This document shows, piece after piece, positions 1 through 6,758 of a DNA stretch of 23,290 bases. The stretch covers positions 1 through 23,290 of the forward strand of contig JAEXOD010000038.1 in the NCBI GenBank assembly GCA_023447335.1. The letters run 5' to 3'. The position numbers and the translations under genes were made by a program. The DNA comes from Bacteroidota bacterium (lineage in GTDB: Bacteria; Bacteroidota; Ignavibacteria; Ignavibacteriales; Melioribacteraceae). The stretch's first letter is position 1. The number at the start of each line of letters is the position of its first letter. The notes under the pieces are model-generated. The model did not search any database and had not been told where the DNA came from. It saw only the letters and a list, made by a program, of their open reading frames with translations.

Positions 1-777
1 GACCTAAATAATTCTACATTTACCAACGTTAGCGGCACTAATATAGTATTTCAGGTTTTGGCAGCATCGGGAACCGTAAAATTAGCCCCAATTGATTGTG
101 TGCTTAATTGGGGAAATACGGATACACTTTCAAACGGAAGATATGCTTTCCCTCTTGATTCTGCTTATAGTACTACGGGTCAAAAAGAAGTTCAAATACC
201 TTTTATTGTTACAGATGTAACAAATAACCAAAGGATGAGAGTATTTATCTCTGAACCTGCCGCGACTAAAAACAAACGTTGGGATCCGGGTGAAGCAATT
301 ATTTTATTAACACCGGTACAATATCAAACAAATTTCCCGAATTTCCACGCTCAAATAAAAACAGTGAAGCCAACCGGAAATATTGTTTATCCTAATCAAG
401 GTGATGTTCAACTAATTTTAACTACTCGCCCAATTAAAACAGGAGATAAATTTACTTTTACTGCAAATAAAAATTTGATTACAACATCTGTATTAAACGA
501 TAGAATTAATCCCGATAAATTTGAATTAGAACAAAACTACCCTAATCCATTTAACCCTACCACTACAATTAGCTTTAACATTCCGACTGACGGAAAAGTT
601 AAGTTATCGGTTTATAATATTTTAGGTGAAAAAGTATCAACTTTAGTTGACGATTTTAAATTAAAAGGAACTTACAAAGTTCAGTTTAACGGAAGTAACT
701 TTGCAAGCGGTGTATATATCTATTCGCTTCAATACAATAATAAAGTAATAAGTAAAAAGATGATGATGGTTAAGTAG
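1..777 (+). CDS. Secreted protein with T9SS type A C-terminal sorting domain (5' partial)
   Basis: The frame is open from the first base, so the start lies outside the window; about 258 residues are visible. The final ~85 residues form a Por-secretion-system (type IX) sorting domain. It starts near FELEQNYPNPFNPTTTISF and ends with a basic tail, ISKKMMMVK. Such a domain routes a protein through the outer membrane by T9SS, after which it is normally removed or attached to the surface. The ~170 residues before it are rich in T, N and V and look like beta-sandwich material, but I do not recognise a catalytic domain, so the cargo function is unknown. A TTG at 58 could be taken as a start, but nothing upstream supports it and the frame simply continues to the edge. 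A strong terminator follows. Certain about the sorting domain, unsure about the rest. Confidence 0.9.
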   Translation, partial: DLNNSTFTNVSGTNIVFQVLAASGTVKLAPIDCVLNWGNTDTLSNGRYAFPLDSAYSTTGQKEVQIPFIVTDVTNNQRMRVFISEPAATKNKRWDPGEAIILLTPVQYQTNFPNFHAQIKTVKPTGNIVYPNQGDVQLILTTRPIKTGDKFTFTANKNLITTSVLNDRINPDKFELEQNYPNPFNPTTTISFNIPTDGKVKLSVYNILGEKVSTLVDDFKLKGTYKVQFNGSNFASGVYIYSLQYNNKVISKKMMMVK

Positions 778-837
778 TGTTAAGTTTTAAGAGTTAAATT
801 TTAAATAATTTTTAACTTTGAATTTTTAATTTAAAAA

Positions 838-872
838 AATCCCTATTCCTTTAACGGAATGGGGATTTTTTA
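838..872 (+). terminator. Rho-independent terminator after the T9SS cargo gene
   Basis: AATCCCTATTCC (838-849) pairs with GGAATGGGGATT (856-867) with one G-T wobble across a 6-nt loop, followed by a T-run. It sits 60 nt after the stop codon. Confidence 0.85.
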
Positions 873-1115
873 TTGTATTATATTAAGTGTAGCATATCGA
901 AAAGTTTTGATATCAGAATTTTATTCATTTAAGCACAAAGCAGAAAATGGAATAATTGTTCTATAATAAAAATGAAAATTTTTTCTTCTGATTCAATTTA
1001 ATTCCTAAAAATCTTTATCAAATAATTACATTTGGAGCAGGGCTATAAAAACAAAAAGGATTAGCCGAATAAATTCTTAAAAACAAGAAGTTATCCGGGA
1101 AATCCTATTTCACTT
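873..1115. other. Intergenic stretch with no recognised feature
   Basis: Together with the two flanking terminators this makes a gene-free gap of about 400 bases (778-1174) between two genes whose 3' ends face each other. I found no ORF with a plausible start, no tRNA and no clear repeat. The stretch is very AT-rich, with stops in all frames. Confidence 0.5.
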
Positions 1116-1142
1116 CAAAAAAATCTGGTTTTAAAAACAGAT
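1116..1142 (-). terminator. Probable terminator of the TPR gene
   Basis: On the minus strand ATCTG...CAGAT closes a hairpin with an AT-rich inner stem (one mismatch), followed immediately by seven T (1117-1123 read in reverse). It lies 33 nt past the TPR stop. The stem is weak, hence the moderate confidence. Confidence 0.5.
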
Positions 1143-1174
1143 CAATCTAAAAAAATACTTATAATAAAGAACTA

Positions 1175-1825
1175 CTAAAGATTTTGATATTCTTTTAGGA
1201 AAAGTTCTGCATCTTCATCTCCCAATTCAACTGCTACATTCCAATCAGCAACAGCTCCGTTTTTATCGTTTAATGTAAATTTTGCCTCTCCGCGGTTACA
1301 ATAAGCCGCTGCAAAATTGGGTTCCAATTCAATAGCCTTAGAAAAATCTTCAATTGCTCCTTTAATATCTTTAAGCTCATATTTTACTACGCCTCTATCG
1401 TTATAAGCATCAATATATTCAGGCTCAATTTTTAATGTTTGGTCAAAATCTTCTAAAGCTTTTTGATGTTCCTCAATCATTCTATAAGCATTACCGCGAT
1501 TATAATAAGCTTCATCAAAATCAGGATTTAAATCAATTGCTTGGGAAAAATCTTCAATTGCTCCGGTATAATCTTCAAGTTCGTACTTTGCAATACCTCT
1601 ATTGGCAAAAGCAAATTCATTCAGGCTATCAAGTTCAATAGTTTTGCTATAATCTTCTATAGCACTTTTAAAATCTAAAGACCCTAGTTTTGCATCACCA
1701 CGGTTATGATAATAATCTGCATTTTGGGGATCTAATTCAATTGCTTTGTCAAAATCTTTTATTGCTCCTTCATAGTCTTCCAATAAAAGTTTATCTAACC
1801 CCTTATTAAAATAAGTTTCAGGCAT
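1175..1825 (-). CDS. Tetratricopeptide repeat (TPR) protein
   Basis: The 216-residue protein consists almost entirely of six 34-residue TPR units starting near residues 3, 37, 71, 105, 139 and 173. Each has the pattern Y/F-x-N-R-G ... DY-x-x-AI-x-DF-x-x-AI-x-L-x-P. There is no signal peptide or membrane segment, so it is probably a cytoplasmic protein-protein interaction scaffold; the partner cannot be read from the sequence. The repeats are close enough that related phrases such as GAIEDFSKAIEL recur, suggesting fairly recent unit duplication. It starts at ATG 1825 with only a weak AG-rich stretch upstream, and a TTG-N20-TAAATT promoter candidate lies 40-70 nt before it. It is transcribed alone. 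The family is certain and the function unknown. Confidence 0.9.
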   Translation of the reverse strand: MPETYFNKGLDKLLLEDYEGAIKDFDKAIELDPQNADYYHNRGDAKLGSLDFKSAIEDYSKTIELDSLNEFAFANRGIAKYELEDYTGAIEDFSQAIDLNPDFDEAYYNRGNAYRMIEEHQKALEDFDQTLKIEPEYIDAYNDRGVVKYELKDIKGAIEDFSKAIELEPNFAAAYCNRGEAKFTLNDKNGAVADWNVAVELGDEDAELFLKEYQNL

Positions 1826-1865
1826 TTTTTTCTCGCTTAGTTTAAAATAAATATATTAAGTTATT

Positions 1866-1894
1866 AATTTAAGACTAAATAAAATTATTTGCAA
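1866..1894 (-). promoter_or_regulatory. Candidate promoter of the TPR gene
   Basis: Minus strand: TTG (1892-1894), a 20-nt spacer, then TAAATT (1866-1871), equivalent to TTGCAA-N17-TAAATT. The same TTG-N20-TAnnTT spacing recurs at several other genes in this window. Confidence 0.4.
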
Positions 1895-1931
1895 ACAAAA
1901 AGCGATATTTTAGAAATAGATATGTATAAGC

Positions 1932-2327
1932 TTAGTAAAAATATATTTCCGGAATAGGCTTTCGCCCCGAATATCCTTCTTCTTCCGTGTGGTAATACTT
2001 AATTGATTCTTCGTCACTTTTCCAGCATAATAAAACTTCTTCCCCGTCAATAATCGATGGGAAATCGACTAACCCTACAGTAAAATTCCAATCTTTAAAA
2101 GAACATCCTAATTCTTCAAGCTCTTCGATATATTTTTGCATTTCCAGAATTAAAACTCTAATTTTGTTATTGTTTTTTATATCCTCATCATTTGCTTCGG
2201 ATATTTCCTTAAGATCATTACCGCAACGCAAAATATCTTTAACAATACTTTTAATCAAAGGCAACGTTTTTATTGCTTCTTTAGGCGTAAAATATTTGGT
2301 TTCTATATGCGTCATTGTATTACTCAT
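1932..2327 (-). CDS. DUF2203 family protein
   Basis: This is a 131-residue soluble protein. It begins with a helix-forming segment, TPKEAIKTLPLIKSIVKDI, continues with a charged helix ending in ELEELGCSFKDW, and then has the family signature GLVDFPSII ... EVLLCWKSDEE ... Y-x-x-EEEGYSGRKPIPE. These match DUF2203 (COG4911), a small conserved family of unknown function. Length is normal for the family. It starts at ATG 2327; a second in-frame ATG four codons in is possible, and there is no strong ribosome-binding site for either. The gene stands alone between the TPR gene and the redox operon, with an 18-bp perfect palindrome just upstream, so it may be under a dedicated regulator. I do not assign a function. 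Confidence 0.85.
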   Translation of the reverse strand: MSNTMTHIETKYFTPKEAIKTLPLIKSIVKDILRCGNDLKEISEANDEDIKNNNKIRVLILEMQKYIEELEELGCSFKDWNFTVGLVDFPSIIDGEEVLLCWKSDEESIKYYHTEEEGYSGRKPIPEIYFY

Positions 2328-2335
2328 TTTTTATT

Positions 2336-2366
2336 ATAATACAAAAACTAAATATATTTAGTTCAA
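2336..2366 (-). promoter_or_regulatory. 18-bp palindrome inside a candidate promoter of the DUF2203 gene
   Basis: AACTAAATATATTTAGTT (2346-2363) is a perfect palindrome. On the minus strand it is directly preceded by TTG (2364-2366) and followed 4 nt later by TATTATAAT, so it fills the space between -35-like and -10-like elements. The layout is that of an operator for a homodimeric repressor. The palindrome is seen; its role is inferred. Confidence 0.45.
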
Positions 2367-2375
2367 TCTTTAAAA

Positions 2376-2409
2376 CTAAAAAGGCTGCATTTAGTTAACG
2401 CAGCCTTTT
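2376..2409 (-). terminator. Terminator of the DUF6132-DUF1858-TlpA operon
   Basis: AAAAGGCTGC (2379-2388) pairs perfectly with GCAGCCTTTT (2400-2409), 11-nt loop. On the minus strand the stem ends in a T-run. It lies 18 nt past the TlpA-like stop. Confidence 0.85.
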
Positions 2410-2427
2410 AATTTTAATGTGCTAAAA

Positions 2428-3069
2428 TTATTTTATTTCATCAAGCGTAAAGTTAGGAGCTTTTTTTAAAGATTTTTTATCATAGTTCCCTTTTAATGCT
2501 TTGTTTATATCATTCACATATGCAGACTTTTCAACAAGTCCTACATACGAACCAATTATGTAACCTTCTTTATCTATAACAAAAGAAGTAGGAATTGAGT
2601 TAATTCCGCCAAAATCCATAATTACTTTATCGTTTCCTTTAACAATAGGATAGTTGATATTGTTTGATTTCATAAAAGGAATTACATCTTTTTGAGTTTG
2701 TCCGCCATGTGTTAATGCATCTAAACTTATTCCTATAACTTCAACACCTTTGTTTTTAAACTCTTTTTTAATTTCTACTAAGTCAGGAATACCTTTACGA
2801 CACGGAGGGCACCAAGTTGCCCAGAAATCAAGTAAAACAACTTTGCCTTTATAGTCACTTAATTTAACAACTTCTCCCTTGGAATGATAAGGCGGATATG
2901 GACCGTCCAAAGTATCACCGCCGGCATTATTCACTATTAAGAGAATAAAAAAGATTGTTAAAAAGACCCCGGAATATATGTAATTTTTATTTTTTTGAAA
3001 ATCAAAAGATTTCTTTTCAGAATGGTTATCTGTGTTAGTTTTTACACTATTTTTTGATGGTTTATTCAT
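2428..3069 (-). CDS. Membrane-anchored TlpA/ResA-like thiol-disulfide oxidoreductase
   Basis: The 213 residues have a charged cytoplasmic N-terminus (1-29), one membrane helix (about 31-47, IYSGVFLTIFFILLIV) and an extracytoplasmic thioredoxin fold. The redox motif is WATWCPPC (Cys87, Cys90) and the cis-proline segment is INSIPTSFVI (Pro160). Proteins of this type reduce or oxidise cysteines outside the cytoplasmic membrane, for example in cytochrome c maturation; the substrate here is unknown. It starts at ATG 3069 with a good ACGGAG site. It is the last gene of a three-gene unit, 42 nt after the DUF1858 gene, with a terminator after it. Oddly, the C-terminus reads KKAPNFTLDEIK, which resembles the usual opening of a TlpA/AhpC-type domain, while the real domain lacks that opening. 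It may descend from a longer two-domain protein. Confidence 0.9.
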   Translation of the reverse strand: MNKPSKNSVKTNTDNHSEKKSFDFQKNKNYIYSGVFLTIFFILLIVNNAGGDTLDGPYPPYHSKGEVVKLSDYKGKVVLLDFWATWCPPCRKGIPDLVEIKKEFKNKGVEVIGISLDALTHGGQTQKDVIPFMKSNNINYPIVKGNDKVIMDFGGINSIPTSFVIDKEGYIIGSYVGLVEKSAYVNDINKALKGNYDKKSLKKAPNFTLDEIK

Positions 3070-3111
3070 TTTATCTCCGTTAAATAATTAGCATATTAAT
3101 TTACAAAATAT

Positions 3112-3330
3112 TTATAACTTTTCAAGCATCTCATTTAAATCTTTAACAAATTGATTTATATCGTCATCGTTAAAACCTTTTTCTTTAGACGCTTTTTCCA
3201 AACTTCCCCAAATCGGCTCGCCGCATCTAAGGCACCTAATTCCCTTTTCTCTTAAGTAAACAACACTATCTGGTAAAATATTTACTAAGTCTTCAATCTC
3301 GGTTTCTTTAGTTATTACCTTTCTATTCAC
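3112..3330 (-). CDS. DUF1858 domain protein
   Basis: This is a small soluble protein of 72 residues. It has the pattern ITKETEIEDLVNILPDSV ... LREKGIRCLRCGEP ... SLEKASKEKGF, followed by an acidic helix ending in LNEMLEKL. This is DUF1858, a helical domain with a CxxC pair (RCLRC) found with redox and hybrid-cluster-type proteins; its biochemical role is not known to me. I place the start at GTG 3330. It has an AAGAGGA site upstream and overlaps the preceding gene's stop by 8 nt, typical of translational coupling. A TTG 13 codons earlier (3369) would add a basic segment unlike the family and has no such support. It is the middle gene of the DUF6132-DUF1858-TlpA unit. Confidence 0.8.
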   Translation of the reverse strand: MNRKVITKETEIEDLVNILPDSVVYLREKGIRCLRCGEPIWGSLEKASKEKGFNDDDINQFVKDLNEMLEKL

Positions 3331-3535
3331 TCTTTTGTTCCTCTTTTTTCTTGTTCCCGGGTAAAGCAAAAATCAACCCCATCACTCCTCCGTAAATTAC
3401 CGAAAGATACGGATTGCTTGTAATAGGACAACTACCCCCGTTACAGCCGATAAAATAATAATAAGCATAACCGCCTAATAATCCGATTATAACCGGCAAT
3501 ATTCTTTTCCTTAAAAATTCCATATTTAATTTCAT
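3323..3535 (-). CDS. DUF6132 family small membrane protein
   Basis: This is a protein of about 70 residues with two membrane helices (ILPVIIGLLGGYAYYYFIG and YLSVIYGGVMGLIFAL). They flank a conserved loop, GCNGGSCPITSNPY, with two cysteines, and a charged tail follows. That loop is the signature of DUF6132, a small family often encoded beside thioredoxin-like and sulfur-related genes. I chose ATG 3535; ATG 3523, four codons later, is also possible. The frame runs upstream to 3595, but the extra 20 residues are poorly supported and lie in probable promoter sequence. The two loop cysteines plus the downstream CxxC and CPPC proteins suggest a membrane thiol or sulfur redox relay, which is inference. 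Confidence 0.8.
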   Translation of the reverse strand: MKLNMEFLRKRILPVIIGLLGGYAYYYFIGCNGGSCPITSNPYLSVIYGGVMGLIFALPGNKKKEEQKSE

Positions 3536-3555
3536 TTTTACCAACTTTTTAATAC

Positions 3556-3585
3556 TAAGTATTATTTTGATGTTAAATTCCGCAA
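3556..3585 (-). promoter_or_regulatory. Candidate promoter of the DUF6132 operon
   Basis: Minus strand TTG (3583-3585), 21-nt spacer, TACTTA (3556-3561), about 21 nt before ATG 3535. Weak by sequence, supported by position. Confidence 0.3.
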
Positions 3586-3648
3586 AAAGATTCAAAATTA
3601 CAAAAAAAATAAAAAATATTAACCCAAATTAAACTAATTATCTTGCTC

Positions 3649-3677
3649 TTGAATTTAGTATTTAATAGCTTTACATT
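3649..3677 (+). promoter_or_regulatory. Candidate promoter for the 263-aa duplicated protein
   Basis: TTGAAT (3649-3654), exactly 17 nt, then TACATT (3672-3677), ending 34 nt before ATG 3712. Same TTG-N20-TAnnTT geometry as other genes here. Confidence 0.45.
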
Positions 3678-3711
3678 AGTGAAATTTTAAATTAAAATAA
3701 ACGGAGTAAAT

Positions 3712-4503
3712 ATGGCGGAATACAACAAACATCTCTATATGATAGTTTTTCCCATTAATGCACTTGTTGCCTCGCAGTTAGAACCCGATAAATTTGGAGA
3801 GCATTATACGGTTGGTAGTGCAAAACACTACAGCGGAAAAGTAATTTTTGCCGAAATTGACATAAATTATAGGCATGAATACTTCCAAATTGAAAGATAC
3901 TTAGATTTGACTGTTCCACATACAGACGGCTCTCCTAAAAAAACCAAATTTATTTGTTCATATAACGTTCTTGAACATGTTGATTTAAGTGCAATAAAAA
4001 AATTATTCTTATGTACGGCAAACGGTAAAGTATTACCTATTGAGCCAAAAGAATATACTGCAGTAAATGAACCCGGATTAATTAGAGTTTATCAAGAAAT
4101 TTGTCCGCTTGAAACTTTGGTTGCTTCTACTTTTGACCAGAGAGAATTTGGGAAATTTATTACAACACAAACTCGTTCAAAAGGTGCTCCGAAAATGATG
4201 TTTACTCAAATAGAATTCAATATCGATCACTTTTTTGAAATGAATAAAGACAAGGAAATTTTCCAAGCCGAATTACACGGCATTAACCCCTATCGTTTAT
4301 ACGATTGTTTAATGGAAATAAAAGACAAACCCGCTAAATTAACCAAAACTATTAGTTTAGGTAGCTTGTTAAGAGACATATCTTATAAGTTTTTACGCCA
4401 TGGTTTTTGGTTTGCCGAAGGTGATAACCTTAAGTTTTTCCCTATGCCCTCGTTAAACCAATTAGAAAACGAATTTTATTATTGGTGGAAATTCGTTAGA
4501 TAA
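3712..4503 (+). CDS. Uncharacterised protein with internal tandem duplication
   Basis: I do not recognise this 263-residue protein. It has no signal peptide or membrane segment and is rich in aromatic residues (it ends FYYWWKFVR). Residues 14-57 and 132-175 align without gaps at an offset of exactly 118 residues. About 13 of 44 positions are identical: P14/P132, L18-V-A-S21/L136-V-A-S139, F28-G29/F146-G147, T33/T151, K43/K161, F46/F164, I49/I167, N52/N170 and H55/H173. The protein therefore seems to be two copies of one ~110-residue domain plus a C-terminal tail (about 218-263). It starts at ATG 3712 with an ACGGAG site. A terminator follows directly, so it is probably transcribed alone. A real gene, with unknown function. 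Confidence 0.85.
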   Translation: MAEYNKHLYMIVFPINALVASQLEPDKFGEHYTVGSAKHYSGKVIFAEIDINYRHEYFQIERYLDLTVPHTDGSPKKTKFICSYNVLEHVDLSAIKKLFLCTANGKVLPIEPKEYTAVNEPGLIRVYQEICPLETLVASTFDQREFGKFITTQTRSKGAPKMMFTQIEFNIDHFFEMNKDKEIFQAELHGINPYRLYDCLMEIKDKPAKLTKTISLGSLLRDISYKFLRHGFWFAEGDNLKFFPMPSLNQLENEFYYWWKFVR

Positions 4504-4520
4504 AAATTCAAAATATTAAC

Positions 4521-4550
4521 AAAAGGGGAAAGTTTATCCTTCCCCTTTTT
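4521..4550 (+). terminator. Rho-independent terminator after the duplicated protein
   Basis: AAAAGGGGAA (4521-4530) pairs with TTCCCCTTTT (4540-4549), followed by T. It lies only 14 nt before the HAD gene start, so the downstream gene either has its own promoter very close by or depends on read-through. Confidence 0.8.
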
Positions 4551-4563
4551 AATTTTAAAAATT

Positions 4564-5262
4564 ATGAAAATTGATCACATAAAAATTATCGGCTTTGATG
4601 CCGACGATACTTTATGGCAAAATATGATTTACTTTGCCGAAATAGAAAAACAGTATGCCGAATTACTTTCCGAATTTATTAATGAAGATGAATTAAATAA
4701 ATTATTATTTTCTACCGAAGTTAAAAATATTGACATATACGGATTTGGCGTAAAAAGTTTTATTTTAAGTATGATTGAAAATGCCATTAAAGTTAGTAAT
4801 TACAATGTTAGCAACAAAGCTATTGAAAAAATGATTGAATTGGGACAGCACCTTTTAAGACGACCGGTTGTTTTATTAGACGGCGTTAAAGAAACAGTAG
4901 AAAACCTAAGCAAAAAATATAGATTAATTGTTGCAACAAAAGGAGATTTGATAGACCAACAAAGCAAATTAGATAGAAGCGGTTTAGCTCAGTATTTTCA
5001 CCACGTTGAAATAATGAGCGATAAAAATGAAATGAGTTATTTGGATATGTTGAAACATCTCGACATAAAACCTAATCGTTTTTTAATGATTGGGAATTCT
5101 TTGAAATCAGATATCATCCCTGTTGTTAAAATCGGAGGTTATGGAATACACATTCCCTTTGACATTACATGGCAACATGAATACGTTGACCCTACGTTAA
5201 TAAAAGACTTAAGTAATTATATTGAACTTGATAGCTTTACAGAACTAACAAAAATATTATAA
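4564..5262 (+). CDS. HAD superfamily hydrolase
   Basis: The 232 residues carry all four HAD motifs. Motif I is FDADDTLW (nucleophile Asp12, acid/base Asp14); motif II is LIVATKGD (Thr125); a lysine around 153-164 supplies motif III; motif IV is LMIGNSLKSDI (Asp183). A helical cap occupies roughly residues 20-100, as in the YjjG/phosphoglycolate-phosphatase group (COG1011). The enzyme is probably a cytoplasmic phosphatase for a small phosphorylated metabolite; the substrate cannot be read from sequence. It starts at ATG 4564, with no clear ribosome-binding site because the upstream terminator tail occupies that space. The SDR gene begins 21 nt after its stop, so the two are likely co-transcribed. 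Confidence 0.92.
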   Translation: MKIDHIKIIGFDADDTLWQNMIYFAEIEKQYAELLSEFINEDELNKLLFSTEVKNIDIYGFGVKSFILSMIENAIKVSNYNVSNKAIEKMIELGQHLLRRPVVLLDGVKETVENLSKKYRLIVATKGDLIDQQSKLDRSGLAQYFHHVEIMSDKNEMSYLDMLKHLDIKPNRFLMIGNSLKSDIIPVVKIGGYGIHIPFDITWQHEYVDPTLIKDLSNYIELDSFTELTKIL

Positions 5263-5283
5263 TTTAATTTTTTTAGGGGAATT

Positions 5284-6222
5284 ATGGAAACTAATAACTT
5301 TGTTATTCTAGGTGCAGGCGGAAGTATCGCAAATTCATTTACCGATGAGTTAATTAAGAACGGTCAAAAAGTTAAACTAGCTTCTCGAAGAGAAGTAAAA
5401 ATACAAGGTGCGTCTTGGATTAAAACCGACTTGCTAAATCTTCAAGATACTATTGCTGCGGTTAAAGGATGCCAAATTGCCGTATTAACTGCCGGATTAA
5501 AATACGATAGAAAAATTTGGAGTCAAGAGTGGCTTCCGTTAATGCGGAATGTTATTGATGCATGTAAAAAAGAAAATGTAAAACTCATCTTTTTTGATAA
5601 TGTATATATGTACGGATTAGTAAGCGGAAAAATGACAGAAAACACCGCATATAATCCTTGTAGCAAAAAAGGAGAAATTAGGGCTCGCATTTCAAAAATG
5701 CTGGAGAGTGAATACCAGAGGGGAAATCTTAAAGCAATTATTGCTCGTGCAGCCGATTTATACGGTCCATACGGAGGGATGAACTGTGTACCTAATTTTA
5801 TGATTATAGATAATTTAATGAAAGGTAAAAAAGCTCAAATACTAGGGAAAGAGAGTGTATTTCATTCTTTAACCTATATTCCGGATTGTGCAAAAAGCTT
5901 ATACATTCTCGCTAATGACCCTTCGGCTTATAATCAAATATGGCATTTACCTACTGCAACCCCTCCAATTACCGGAAAACAATTTACGGGTTATGCTGCA
6001 GAATTGTTAAAAGTAGAAGCTAAATACACTGTTTTATCAAAATTTATGATTTTGTTGACAGGAATGTTTAATACAACCATAAAAGAAGTTTACGAAATGA
6101 TGTATCAAAATCTATTTGATTATTATTTTGATTCTTCTAAGTTTGAACAACATTACAATTTTAAACCTACTCCATACTTCAAAGGAATTGAAGAAACTAT
6201 AATGTATTTAAGAAATATGTAA
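5284..6222 (+). CDS. NAD-dependent epimerase/dehydratase-like SDR protein
   Basis: This 312-residue extended short-chain dehydrogenase has an N-terminal Rossmann motif (FVILGAGGSIANSF, Gly10-Gly13). Asp49 follows the third strand, and the segment FFDNVYMYG (103-111) is typical of sugar epimerases and reductases. The usual YxxxK catalytic pair is not in place: the aligned region reads NPCSKKGEIRAR (124-135), where Asn124 takes the Tyr position ahead of Lys128. This belongs to a COG0451 subgroup in which I expect altered or lost epimerase chemistry. The C-terminal third (about 190-300) looks like a substrate-binding domain. It starts at ATG 5284 after a TTAGGGGA site, 21 nt downstream of the HAD gene. 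The likely role is dehydrogenase or reductase; the substrate is unknown. Confidence 0.88.
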   Translation: METNNFVILGAGGSIANSFTDELIKNGQKVKLASRREVKIQGASWIKTDLLNLQDTIAAVKGCQIAVLTAGLKYDRKIWSQEWLPLMRNVIDACKKENVKLIFFDNVYMYGLVSGKMTENTAYNPCSKKGEIRARISKMLESEYQRGNLKAIIARAADLYGPYGGMNCVPNFMIIDNLMKGKKAQILGKESVFHSLTYIPDCAKSLYILANDPSAYNQIWHLPTATPPITGKQFTGYAAELLKVEAKYTVLSKFMILLTGMFNTTIKEVYEMMYQNLFDYYFDSSKFEQHYNFKPTPYFKGIEETIMYLRNM

Positions 6223-6262
6223 AATTCATTTTAGAACTTCAATTTTACTAAAAAATTTTGTT

Positions 6263-6291
6263 TTGGTTTTATAATTACAAACTTATGTTTG
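6263..6291 (+). promoter_or_regulatory. Candidate promoter of the thioredoxin-like gene
   Basis: TTG (6263-6265), 18-nt spacer, TATGTTTG (6284-6291), an exact match to the Bacteroidetes -7 element TAnnTTTG. It lies about 75 nt before ATG 6366. Confidence 0.42.
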
Positions 6292-6365
6292 ATAATTTAT
6301 GAAACCAAATTTTGTTTTAAACATCATACTTATAAACAATTAAAAAAATTATGGAGAATTAAAAA

Positions 6366-6710
6366 ATGTTAAGAACAAATTTGACACATGTATTAAGCGA
6401 ACAAGACCATAGCGAACTTTTAAATAACAATGAAAATGTAATGATATGCTGCGGTAGAATGGGACCTATGTGTATCCCCGTTTATGAAGTTATGGAAGAA
6501 TTAGAAAGTGAATATACGAACGTGAAATTTGCAGATATGGAGTTTGACACACCGGATGCAAGAGTTATTAGGAATTTACCTGAATGTCGTACTTTTGCAG
6601 GGTTACCATTTGTTGTATATTACAAAAACGGTAAAGTAGTTAAAGCTACAAGTAGCATCCAATCAAGAGATCAAATTACCGAAATTTTAGACGAAAATTT
6701 TGCAAAATAA
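6366..6710 (+). CDS. Thioredoxin-fold protein with atypical CGRMGPMC active site
   Basis: The 114-residue protein has the length and secondary-structure order of thioredoxin. It has a central strand NVMICCGR, then the helix PVYEVMEELESEY, the strand VKFADMEFD, and the cis-proline stretch FAGLPFVVYYKNGK (Pro81). The canonical WCGPC is absent. At that place is C28-C29-GRMGPM-C36, giving Cys29 and Cys36 separated by six residues, plus a further Cys74. A similar GRMGPMC-type active site occurs in a small set of thioredoxin-like proteins, as far as I recall. It is encoded 48 nt upstream of a thioredoxin reductase, so it is the probable electron acceptor. It starts at ATG 6366 with a GGAG site at 6353-6356. 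The fold is confident; the redox chemistry is unproven. Confidence 0.85.
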   Translation: MLRTNLTHVLSEQDHSELLNNNENVMICCGRMGPMCIPVYEVMEELESEYTNVKFADMEFDTPDARVIRNLPECRTFAGLPFVVYYKNGKVVKATSSIQSRDQITEILDENFAK

Positions 6711-6717
6711 ATTAATT

Positions 6718-6743
6718 AAGGTCGGGTTACTCCGACCTTTTTT
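6718..6743 (+). terminator. Terminator/attenuator between the thioredoxin-like gene and trxB
   Basis: AAGGTCGG (6718-6725) pairs with CCGACCTT (6732-6739), followed by six T. It sits inside what otherwise looks like a two-gene unit, so it probably lowers trxB expression relative to the first gene. Confidence 0.8.
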
Positions 6744-6758
6744 GATACGGAGAATATT

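Noticed and set aside
1175..1825. Regular repeats that might suggest a CRISPR or satellite array
   Set aside because: The 102-bp period corresponds to the 34-residue TPR units and the frame is open throughout; there are no identical repeats with unique spacers.
3112..3369. Longer DUF1858 protein starting at TTG 3369
   Set aside because: The extra residues are basic and low in family character. GTG 3330 has AAGAGGA upstream and overlaps the previous stop in a coupling arrangement.
6251..6320. Direct/inverted repeats around AAATTTTGTTTT and GGTTT/AAACC
   Set aside because: Low-complexity AT-rich sequence upstream of the thioredoxin-like gene; the matches are short and expected by chance, apart from the promoter element noted there.
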